Shown: positions 1-5,333 of the stretch, piece by piece
Position numbering within the stretch: position 1 is the stretch's first letter
How the letters are laid out: the number at the start of each line of letters is the position of its first letter
Assembly (NCBI GenBank): GCA_030631415.1
Contig: DAOVLE010000241.1
Coordinates: 1-7,499, forward strand
Direction of reading: 5' to 3'
Length of the DNA: 7,499 nucleotides
From: JAAEQG01 sp023133475
GTDB lineage: Bacteria; Planctomycetota; Phycisphaerae; UBA1845
Notes under the pieces: generated by a model
The model's input: only the letters and a program-made list of their open reading frames with translations
What the model was told of the DNA's origin: nothing
Databases searched by the model: none
Program-made: the position numbers and the translations under genes

Positions 1-1
1 A

Positions 2-1939
2 GTTGCCCTGGACGAGCAACGGCAGCAGTTCAAGCACGAGCAAGAGCAGCTTGAAAAAGCCTGTGCCGAACACGTCGCGGAGATGGAACGTTTCGAGCAG
101 GCAAAGACCGCCGCAGAAGTTCGTGACGATGGCCTGCGTGAACACACAGCCAAGCTCGAGGCCCGCGAAGAGGAACTCCGCGAGGTGCAGCACCGGCTCG
201 AAACTCAGCAGGAGCAATACGCAACCCAAGAGGCTGTCCTGGACGAGCAACGACAACAGTTCAAGCACGAGCAAGAGCAACTTGAAAAAGCCTGTGCCGA
301 ACACGTCACAGAGATGGAACGTTTCGAGCAAGCAAAGGCCGCCGCGGAAGATCGTGACGAGGGCCTGAGCGAACGCACTGCCAAACTGGACACCCGCGAA
401 AACGAACTCCGCGCCCAGACCGATGGGCTTCGCCAGGAAGCCGAAACGCTCGAAGAACATTCCCGTGAGCTACAGGCTGTTCAAGACGAACTCGATGAAG
501 AACAGAGCCAGATCGAAAACCGGCGTAACCAATGTGCAACGCAAGAGGCAGCCCTGGGCGAACAGCTACAGCAGTTCGAGCGTAAACAAGAGCAGTTTAA
601 GAAAGCCCGCGCCAAACATGTCGCGGACGTGAAACGTTTCGAGCAAGCAAAAATCACCGCACAAGCCCAAGACCATGAGCTGGGTGATCGCATCGCCAGA
701 CTGGACACCCGCGAAGAGGAACTCCGCGAGATACAACGTCGGATCGAAAGCTGGCAAAGCGAATGGGCGACCGAAAAAGCAGCCTTGGACGAACAGCGGC
801 AGCAAATCGAGCATGAGCAAGAGCAGGTTGAAAAAGCCCGTGCTGAACACGGCACGGAGATGGAACGTTTCGAGCAAGCAAAGGCCGCCGCAGAGGTCCG
901 TGACGAGGGCCTGAGCGAACGCATAGCCAAGCTCGAGGCCCGCGAAGATGAACTCCGCGAGGCGCAGCATCAGCTCGAAACTCGGCGGGAGCAATACGCA
1001 ACCCAAGAGGCTGCCCTGGGCGAGCAACGGCAGCAGTTCAAACACGAGCAAGAGCAGCTTGAAAAAGCCTGTGCCGAACACGTCGTGGAGATGGAACGTT
1101 TCGAGCAGGCAAAGGCCGTCGCGGAAGATCATGACGAGGGCCTGCGTGAACGCATGACCAAGCTCGAGGCCCGCGAAGATGAACTCCGCGAGGTGCAGCA
1201 CCGGCTCGAAACTCGGCAGGAGCAATACGCAACCCAAGAGGCTGCCCTGGACGAGCAACGGCAGCAGTTCAAGCACGAGCAAGAGCAGCAACAGGAAGAA
1301 ACACCGACTAACGCGAATAGCGGCGAATCCCCCGAAACCGCCAAACTTCGCAACGAACTCGAGCAGATGAATGCCACCCTGGCTCAGCGAAAACTGGAGA
1401 TATCCGAGGCGGCTGACACCCTTGCGGAACTGGAGGGCCACCTGGCAGCCGAAAACGCGCAGTTTGCCAATAGCGAGCCGGCTACCGACGAGCACGCCAC
1501 TGTGCCGGAGGAGCCGGAATCGCAATCAAGCCGCACTGCTCAGGTGGAACAGGGTTCCGAAAAGCCCGAGAAGAAGGTCGTCAAACTCCCACCGGCGGAG
1601 CGGGCGCCTCGCAAGCTCGAACCGCCGGCGGTGAAGGCTCCCGCCCCAGCCCAACCCAAGCAAAGCACCACGCCTATACCACAAGAGATGACCACCGGCG
1701 AGGAATCAGCCAATGTGGTGGGCGAGCCTGAAACTCAACCCGAAACGGAACCGGCAATCGACCCGGATGAGGAACTGCTCAAAAGCCTCGATGCCGAAAC
1801 GCAGTCCAAGATCAAGGTTCTTCGCCGTCTGGGTGGCGGCGGCAAATCGGTTGCCGAATTGCTCGAACAGGTTGGTGGGGGTGCGCAGAATGAGGCGACA
1901 GGTAAAGGGCCGAAAAAACGCAGATGGTTCGGCCGATAA
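2..1939 (+). CDS. Long repetitive coiled-coil protein, 5' end outside the window
   Basis: The frame is open from the first base, so the gene starts upstream; 645 residues are visible. Residues about 2-429 contain no proline and are rich in Glu, Gln, Lys, Arg and Ala with regularly spaced Leu/Phe, as expected for a long continuous coiled coil. They consist of 77-residue repeats (units start EQRQQF.., then EMERFEQAK, then LEARE.ELRE, then QYATQEA). A second short helical stretch (ETAKLRNELEQMNATL onward) follows, then a linker of about 130 residues rich in Pro, Glu, Thr and Lys, then a compact tail: DPDEELLKSLDAET, KIKVLRRLGGGGKSVAELLEQ, and a terminal KKRRWFGR. Such tails I associate, from memory, with planctomycete coiled-coil proteins. 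No enzyme motif is seen. A structural, tethering or scaffold role is inferred only. Without the N-terminus, an attached domain (kinase, FHA, membrane anchor) cannot be excluded. The next gene, a TPR protein, follows after 157 bp in the same direction. Confidence 0.88.
   Translation, partial: VALDEQRQQFKHEQEQLEKACAEHVAEMERFEQAKTAAEVRDDGLREHTAKLEAREEELREVQHRLETQQEQYATQEAVLDEQRQQFKHEQEQLEKACAEHVTEMERFEQAKAAAEDRDEGLSERTAKLDTRENELRAQTDGLRQEAETLEEHSRELQAVQDELDEEQSQIENRRNQCATQEAALGEQLQQFERKQEQFKKARAKHVADVKRFEQAKITAQAQDHELGDRIARLDTREEELREIQRRIESWQSEWATEKAALDEQRQQIEHEQEQVEKARAEHGTEMERFEQAKAAAEVRDEGLSERIAKLEAREDELREAQHQLETRREQYATQEAALGEQRQQFKHEQEQLEKACAEHVVEMERFEQAKAVAEDHDEGLRERMTKLEAREDELREVQHRLETRQEQYATQEAALDEQRQQFKHEQEQQQEETPTNANSGESPETAKLRNELEQMNATLAQRKLEISEAADTLAELEGHLAAENAQFANSEPATDEHATVPEEPESQSSRTAQVEQGSEKPEKKVVKLPPAERAPRKLEPPAVKAPAPAQPKQSTTPIPQEMTTGEESANVVGEPETQPETEPAIDPDEELLKSLDAETQSKIKVLRRLGGGGKSVAELLEQVGGGAQNEATGKGPKKRRWFGR
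5..1288 (+). repeat. In-frame 231-bp tandem repeats inside the coiled-coil gene
   Basis: Units begin at 5, 236, 551, 782 and 1013, and a truncated sixth unit runs from 1244 to about 1288. Four units are exactly 231 bp (77 codons). The second is 315 bp (105 codons), which is 77 plus an insertion of 28. Both 77 and 28 are multiples of seven, so all units keep the same heptad phase. By hand count the first and fifth units differ at about 15 of 231 positions. The third unit (551-781) is clearly more diverged. DNA-level similarity, not only protein similarity, points to recent duplication or gene conversion. Confidence 0.93.
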
Positions 1940-1973
1940 TCCGTGGAAACGATGAAAAAGGTATCGGATGTAG

Positions 1974-2010
1974 GGTGGGTGGAACCCGCCGTAGGCGGGT
2001 GTAACCCACC
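1974..2010. repeat. Nested GC-rich hairpin (dispersed palindrome family, copy 1)
   Basis: The outer arms GGTGGGT (1974-1980) and ACCCACC (2004-2010) enclose a symmetric 3/3 internal loop. The inner arms ACCCGCC (1984-1990) and GGCGGGT (1994-2000) enclose the loop GTA. It lies 35 bp after the coiled-coil stop codon and upstream of the TPR gene. No T-run follows, so a classical terminator is unlikely. Similar TAGGG..GGGT hairpins occur at 3717 and 5069, which suggests a dispersed repeat. Confidence 0.7.
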
Positions 2011-2096
2011 AACCGGTGCGGGGGGAGGTGGACACTGCCCGGCGGTTTACGTCAACTGGGCACCACAAGAAGCCGAAATCCGATACGGGGCACCAT

Positions 2097-3572
2097 ATGG
2101 CAGGGATTAAACAGATGATACAACAGAAAGACAGCAAAAGGGGCGGCAAACGGCATCCGTTTTCGGTCAAGCTCAGGAAACCGCCCCCAAAACGCCCTTT
2201 CAAGATGTGGATGATTGCACCGGTGCTGGTGGTCTTGGGAGTGGTGGGTTTTTTTGTGATCAGGCCGCGGTTTGTCCAGGCCGACTCTCAGGGTCTGAGG
2301 CTTGTGCGATTGGCTGACAAGTTGCTCGAGCAAGGCGATCTTCAGGCGGCTCTTGCACGCTATGACGAGGTTATAACACTGTCACCGGAGAGCGTGGTGG
2401 CACATATGAAACGTGGTGACATCCGCGTTCTGACGGAGAACTTCAGCGGTGCGGTGGAGGATTATACGGCAGCCTTGGAACATGCCCCCGATAGAGTCGC
2501 CCTGTACCTCCGGCGTGCCAAGGCAAACCACCAAGCCGATGAAATCAGCAAGGCACTGAGCGACTACGACATGGCGGTCAAACTCCAACCCAAAAGCGGC
2601 GAAGTCTATGCCCTTCGTGGCGAGTGCAAGTTGTCTTCCGGCGACCCGTCCGGAGCGATCGGCGACTACGATCTGGCGATTACGCTCCAACCGGATCAGC
2701 CGCGACACTTTCTTCGCCGCGGCGTGGCCCACCTGGAGCTTGGCGAGCACTCGGCAGCCATCGCTGATTTGGATGAGGTTATCCGGCTCGATCCGCCCAA
2801 CGCTGCGGCATTCAAACACCGCGCCCACGCCCGGCAGCAGCTCGAGGACTACTCCGGGGCAATCAACGATTTCACCCGGGCCATACGCCTCGACCCGGCG
2901 GATATCGAGTTGCTTAACCACCGCGGGATAGCCAGGAAACTCAACGGTGATCTCGCCAGTGCAATCGCCGATTTCGGCAAGGCAATCCAGATGGGGGCGG
3001 ACAACTACAGCGCCCGCTCCAACCGCGCCGAAGCCAAGCGTGCCAAAGGGGACCTGACCGGCGCCATCGCCGACTACACCGCTGCCCTGCGGTTGGACCC
3101 TGACAATGTCGAGGCACGTTTTGCCCGCGGGCGGGCTTACGAAGATATCCGCCAACTGTCTGCGGCAATCGCCGATTACAACCGGGTGATCGCCCTGAGC
3201 CCCGATCATGCCGAAGCCTATTGCGCCCGTGCCGACGTCAAGGAAGCCACCGGCGACCTTTCCGGAGCCATTGCCGACTTCAACCAGGTCATCCGCCTCA
3301 CCCCGGACGATCCGTACCCGTACTGTGGTCGGGCTGACGCCAAGGCAGAGGGTGGAGACCTGCAAGGTGCCATTGCCGATTACGACAAAACCATCGAACT
3401 AAAACCCGACTACGCATATGCCTACTACGGTCGAGGGCAAGCCCAGGCCATAAAAGGCGAATTTGACGCTGCCATCAAGGACTTCCGCTGGATCGTGGAC
3501 CACTCCACCGACCCAAAGCTGGTGCGGACTGCCGGAGAACTGCTGCAACTGATTCAAGTCGAACAACATTAA
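2097..3572 (+). CDS. Membrane-anchored TPR-repeat protein
   Basis: 491 residues. A basic N-terminus (about 1-36, many Lys/Arg) precedes one hydrophobic segment, about 37-56 (MWMIAPVLVVLGVVGFFVI), so the protein is probably anchored with the N-terminus inside and the rest in the periplasm. The remainder is about twelve tetratricopeptide repeats of exactly 34 residues without gaps, each with the pattern R....GD.sGAIaDY..AI.L.Pd. The array should form a right-handed superhelix that binds protein partners; the ligand is unknown. I chose ATG 2097 because the longer GTG 2016 reading has no ribosome site, starts at the foot of the hairpin at 1974-2010 and adds a Lys/His-rich stretch lacking family features. 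ATG 2115, preceded by AGGG, is a possible alternative. The protein has no catalytic domain. Its place behind a coiled-coil gene suggests, but does not show, a shared structural role. Confidence 0.9.
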   Translation: MAGIKQMIQQKDSKRGGKRHPFSVKLRKPPPKRPFKMWMIAPVLVVLGVVGFFVIRPRFVQADSQGLRLVRLADKLLEQGDLQAALARYDEVITLSPESVVAHMKRGDIRVLTENFSGAVEDYTAALEHAPDRVALYLRRAKANHQADEISKALSDYDMAVKLQPKSGEVYALRGECKLSSGDPSGAIGDYDLAITLQPDQPRHFLRRGVAHLELGEHSAAIADLDEVIRLDPPNAAAFKHRAHARQQLEDYSGAINDFTRAIRLDPADIELLNHRGIARKLNGDLASAIADFGKAIQMGADNYSARSNRAEAKRAKGDLTGAIADYTAALRLDPDNVEARFARGRAYEDIRQLSAAIADYNRVIALSPDHAEAYCARADVKEATGDLSGAIADFNQVIRLTPDDPYPYCGRADAKAEGGDLQGAIADYDKTIELKPDYAYAYYGRGQAQAIKGEFDAAIKDFRWIVDHSTDPKLVRTAGELLQLIQVEQH

Positions 3573-3615
3573 CGCGGAGAATGGAGAAGCGCGGTGATCT
3601 CAACCGCGTCGGCGT

Positions 3616-3687
3616 GTTTAGCGGCGACAAGTCCACAGCGTTTAGCGGCGACCCGAAGGGGAGCGTGTAGAAGGGGAGCGCGTAAAA
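3616..3687 (+). repeat. Dispersed intergenic repeat, copy A (inverted partner at 7340-7403)
   Basis: Positions 3637-3674 (AGCGTTTAGCGGCGACCC onward) are identical over 38 bp to the reverse complement of 7350-7387. Weaker matching extends to about 64 bp (3621-3684). Within this copy, GTTTAGCGGCGAC occurs twice (3616-3628 and 3640-3652), and GAAGGGGAGCG occurs twice with a 15-bp period. It lies between genes and has no coding signature. Confidence 0.85.
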
Positions 3688-3716
3688 CTGAGAAAACGGT
3701 GTAATCGCATCTGTAG

Positions 3717-3733
3717 GGCGGGTTTCACCCGCC
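3717..3733. repeat. GGCGGGT hairpin (dispersed palindrome family, copy 2)
   Basis: Arms GGCGGGT (3717-3723) and ACCCGCC (3727-3733) with loop TTC, preceded by TA as in the other copies (TAGGGCGGGT). The same motif with loop TCC is at 5069-5085. The 10-mer AATCGCATCT directly precedes this copy (3703-3712) and also lies 15 bp after the third copy (5100-5109). No T-tract follows it. Confidence 0.7.
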
Positions 3734-3777
3734 GTTGTGGCATCACGCGGCGGGCAGAACTCACTTTGCGCCCATTC

Positions 3778-3818
3778 TCAATTCTCAATTTTCCATTTTC
3801 AATTCTCAATTTTCCATT
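3778..3818. repeat. AT-rich direct repeat, two 20-bp copies
   Basis: TCAATTCTCAATTTTCCATT occurs at 3778-3797 and again, identical, at 3799-3818 (period 21). Its composition contrasts sharply with the GC-rich surroundings. Read on the - strand it is a chain of AATGGAAAATTGAGA units. No function is evident. Confidence 0.8.
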
Positions 3819-3953
3819 ATCATGCTGGACGGTTGAATGACGGGTTCTTGAAATACTCACGGGTCAGGCAGCCCGAAGTCGATAACCGTAAGGGCGCGGC
3901 TTGCCCATCGGGGCAGGATGAGCCCGTCTGTGGAATTATAGTGCATGACTTCT

Positions 3954-3957
3954 GGAG
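3954..3957 (+). promoter_or_regulatory. Ribosome binding site deciding the start of the secreted protein
   Basis: GGAG lies 5 nt before ATG 3963 and 8 nt before ATG 3966. It lies inside the coding frame if ATG 3945 were used, so it argues against that earlier start. Confidence 0.55.
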
Positions 3958-3962
3958 TGGTC

Positions 3963-4556
3963 ATGATGCAAACAACCATGCGGTCTGTGTTGGGTCTGCT
4001 GCTTGGGATAGCTTGTGCGGTTGCTTCGATCTCCGCAACGGCGGAGGACCCTAAGTCAAAACCATCGAGCAAGCCCACCACCCAAGCCAAGGAACAACAT
4101 TCGCCCAGCGGTGGTGAGGATGATTCCTCCACCCGCACGCCGCCGGGCGTGTCTGCCGAGGACCTGCTCGACGCCTTCCAAAAGGACCGCCCCACCCGCG
4201 TGCCGATCACACCCTCGGGCGAGTACGACGAAAAAACCACCGAACATGATGCCCGAGGTTCCGGAATCAGCCAACGTTTGCCGGACGGGTTCTTCCTGGT
4301 GGACCGCGTCGGACGGGTGACCAAGGATGGGGACTGGTACGTTTTCGTCTTCGAGGGCTACAGCGAAAGCCACCCCGAACCACCCATGAAACTGTTGCCC
4401 AACCAATTGCTGGAGCGGATGGCACTCGAAGCGGAAGGCACAGCCGACAGCCCAACGTTTATCATCTCCGGCGAGGTGACCGAGTTCAAAAGCGAAAACT
4501 ATCTGTTGTTGCGAAAGCTCTTGCGACGCCGTAACCTTGGCAATCTGGAGAAATAG
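3963..4556 (+). CDS. Secreted protein of unknown function, planctomycete-type family
   Basis: 197 residues from ATG 3963 (ATG 3966 is equally possible). Residues 1-27 form a signal peptide: MRS, a hydrophobic core VLGLLLGIACAVA, and an ATA cleavage site before Glu28. Residues 28-62 are a polar linker rich in Ser, Pro and Lys and probably disordered. The conserved-looking part starts near PGVSAEDLLDAF (61-72). It then has FFLVDRVGRV (110-119), DGDWYVFVFEGY (122-133), PPMKLLPNQLLERM (140-153), FIISGEVTEF (166-175) and ENYLLLRKLL (178-187). From memory, this order of motifs recurs in uncharacterised planctomycete secreted proteins. The alternating strands with a 'GEV...NYLLL' pair could be a small beta-barrel of OB type, which is only an inference. 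No catalytic motif is seen. The STAS gene follows after 50 bp on the same strand, so co-transcription is plausible. Confidence 0.82.
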   Translation: MMQTTMRSVLGLLLGIACAVASISATAEDPKSKPSSKPTTQAKEQHSPSGGEDDSSTRTPPGVSAEDLLDAFQKDRPTRVPITPSGEYDEKTTEHDARGSGISQRLPDGFFLVDRVGRVTKDGDWYVFVFEGYSESHPEPPMKLLPNQLLERMALEAEGTADSPTFIISGEVTEFKSENYLLLRKLLRRRNLGNLEK

Positions 4557-4606
4557 CACACCGGCAGCAAGGCGTTGGGCCGGCGAAACAAAATCGAGAA
4601 CCGGAT

Positions 4607-4948
4607 ATGGTCTTGAAAATCGACAACTCGGGAGTGATTCCTGTCGCAAAGCTAATCGGGGAATGGCGGGCCACCGATGCACAGGAGTATGAGAACGAAC
4701 TACATCCCCTGGTGGCGGAGGCTGGGGCGAAGCTGATCATCGATCTTGGCAAGTTGGAGATGATCGACTCTTCGGGTTTGGCGGCGTTGATCAGTGTGGT
4801 AACCCACGCCCGGCTCAGCAATGCCCAGGTGGTCCTGGTGGCTCCGTCGGCGTTTGTCGGGGGCGTGTTTGAGGTAACCCGTCTGGACCACTGGCTTGAC
4901 ATCTGCCGGACTCTGGACGAAGCCGCCCGAAAACTGGGGGTTGATTAG
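4607..4948 (+). CDS. STAS-domain protein, anti-sigma factor antagonist type
   Basis: 113 residues, the usual length for a single STAS domain of the SpoIIAA/RsbV group. The key signature is LIIDLGKLEMIDSSGLAAL (43-61): strand, conserved Asp, then the D54-S55-S56-G57-L58 loop. In characterised homologues a serine of this loop is phosphorylated by an RsbW/SpoIIAB-like kinase, and the unphosphorylated form binds the kinase and frees the sigma factor or other partner. The C-terminal half (VVLVAPSAFVGGVFEVTRLDHW, then DEAARKL) matches the usual last strand and helix. No kinase, phosphatase or sigma factor gene is in the window, so the partner is unknown. The ribosome site before ATG 4607 is weak. 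The gene sits 50 bp after the secreted-protein gene and 48 bp before a tiny membrane-peptide ORF. Confidence 0.9.
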   Translation: MVLKIDNSGVIPVAKLIGEWRATDAQEYENELHPLVAEAGAKLIIDLGKLEMIDSSGLAALISVVTHARLSNAQVVLVAPSAFVGGVFEVTRLDHWLDICRTLDEAARKLGVD

Positions 4949-4983
4949 CCGTCACGACGCACGATGGTGTTATCGCAGAGTAC

Positions 4984-4992
4984 TAAGGAGGT
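4984..4992 (+). promoter_or_regulatory. Perfect 9-nt Shine-Dalgarno sequence
   Basis: TAAGGAGGT is fully complementary to the common 16S rRNA 3' end (ACCTCCTTA). Counted from its last G, it stands 5 nt before GTG 4997. It is the strongest ribosome site in the window and marks translation of the short ORF that follows. Confidence 0.75.
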
Positions 4993-4996
4993 TATA

Positions 4997-5068
4997 GTGG
5001 AATTCCTCTATCTCTTATTGGGCGTGTTTTTCTGGTTCTTTATGATTTTGGGTGGTGCCGCCCAGTAG
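4997..5068 (+). CDS. Small hydrophobic (single-span membrane) protein, 23 aa
   Basis: GTG start to TAG stop, 23 residues, beginning MEFLYLLLGVFF and ending MILGGAAQ. Nearly all residues from 3 to 20 are hydrophobic or aromatic, enough for one membrane span. The perfect Shine-Dalgarno just upstream is the main evidence that it is translated. An in-frame ATG at 4964 would give 34 residues but has no ribosome site, so GTG is preferred. It follows the STAS gene by 48 bp and may be in the same transcript. The stop codon is the first three bases of the TAGGGCGGGT hairpin repeat, so the insertion of that element may have defined the C-terminus. I do not recognise a family. It could be a small membrane regulator or subunit, or a truncated remnant. 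Confidence 0.55.
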   Translation: MEFLYLLLGVFFWFFMILGGAAQ

Positions 5069-5085
5069 GGCGGGTTCCACCCGCC
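5069..5085 (+). terminator. GGCGGGT hairpin after the small ORF, possible terminator (palindrome family, copy 3)
   Basis: Arms GGCGGGT (5069-5075) and ACCCGCC (5079-5085) with loop TCC, followed by TTCTTCAT. The stem sits directly after the stop codon and the tail is moderately T-rich, so it may end the 3963-5068 transcript. It belongs to the dispersed TAGGG hairpin family, so repeat and terminator readings are not exclusive. Confidence 0.4.
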
Positions 5086-5146
5086 TTCTTCATCAGGGCA
5101 ATCGCATCTAATCCGGGTAATTCACCACGGAGCATTTGACACTATC

Positions 5147-5195
5147 GTACCGCCGGCTTCCAGCCGGCAGGATGCCGGCTGGAAGCCGGCGGTAC
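5147..5195. repeat. Perfect 23-bp-arm palindrome
   Basis: The left arm 5147-5169 (GTACCGCCGGCTTCC onward) and right arm 5173-5195 are exact reverse complements around GGA. It lies in the convergent spacer, where a bidirectional terminator would be expected, but neither side has a T-tract. A REP-like dispersed palindrome is equally likely. Within each arm, GCCGGC also occurs as a smaller palindrome. Confidence 0.85.
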
Positions 5196-5293
5196 AACAG
5201 GCTGGACGGGTTTACTGAATGTTTACTTCGCTCGTTAACACTGTGTATATGAGCTTTTCTCAATGAATTCCACTAACTTCTTATTCTGCTCAA

Positions 5294-5321
5294 CTCTGCG
5301 TCTCTGCGTCTCTGCGTTCAT
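5294..5321 (+). repeat. CTCTGCGT tandem repeat (inverted partner at 7419-7438)
   Basis: Three consecutive copies of CTCTGCGT (5294-5317) are followed by TCAT. The last 20 bp (5302-5321) equal the reverse complement of 7419-7438. It is 12 bp from the stop codon of the acyl-CoA dehydrogenase gene and shows no coding signature. Confidence 0.8.
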
Positions 5322-5333
5322 GAATTATCCGGG

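Larger units (their letters stand above)
3573..3962. other. Repeat-rich spacer between the TPR and secreted-protein genes
   Basis: About 390 bp without a convincing gene. In order it holds a 6-bp-stem hairpin CGCGGT/ACCGCG (3590-3595 with 3603-3608) just after the TPR stop codon, the dispersed 38-bp repeat region, the GGCGGGT hairpin, and an AT-rich 21-bp tandem repeat. The last 100 bp may hold the promoter of the downstream gene: TATAGT at 3937-3942 resembles a -10 box, but no matching -35 is seen. Confidence 0.7.
5086..5333. other. Convergent spacer without genes
   Basis: About 250 bp lie between the end of the + strand genes and the end of the - strand acyl-CoA dehydrogenase gene. The spacer holds the 49-bp palindrome (5147-5195) and the CTCTGCGT tandem repeat. 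No coding signature or RNA gene is seen in it. Confidence 0.7.

Noticed and set aside
5..1288. Repeats considered as a CRISPR array
   Set aside because: Units are 231 bp, contiguous, in frame and code for a coiled coil; there are no spacers.
566..1525. Long open frame on the - strand (319 codons) opposite the coiled-coil gene
   Set aside because: It is the antisense of the repetitive Glu/Gln-rich gene; its Leu/Phe/Gly-rich translation only mirrors the repeats and has no ribosome site or family features.
2016..2096. GTG start 27 codons upstream for the TPR protein
   Set aside because: No ribosome site, it begins just at the foot of the hairpin repeat, and the added residues do not resemble a signal or domain.
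2382..3365. Open frame on the - strand (327 codons) opposite the TPR gene
   Set aside because: Repeat-generated antisense frame; the + strand has an unmistakable TPR array.
3937..3942. TATAGT as the promoter of the secreted-protein gene
   Set aside because: No -35 hexamer at a suitable distance, and it would leave a very short leader; noted only as a possibility.
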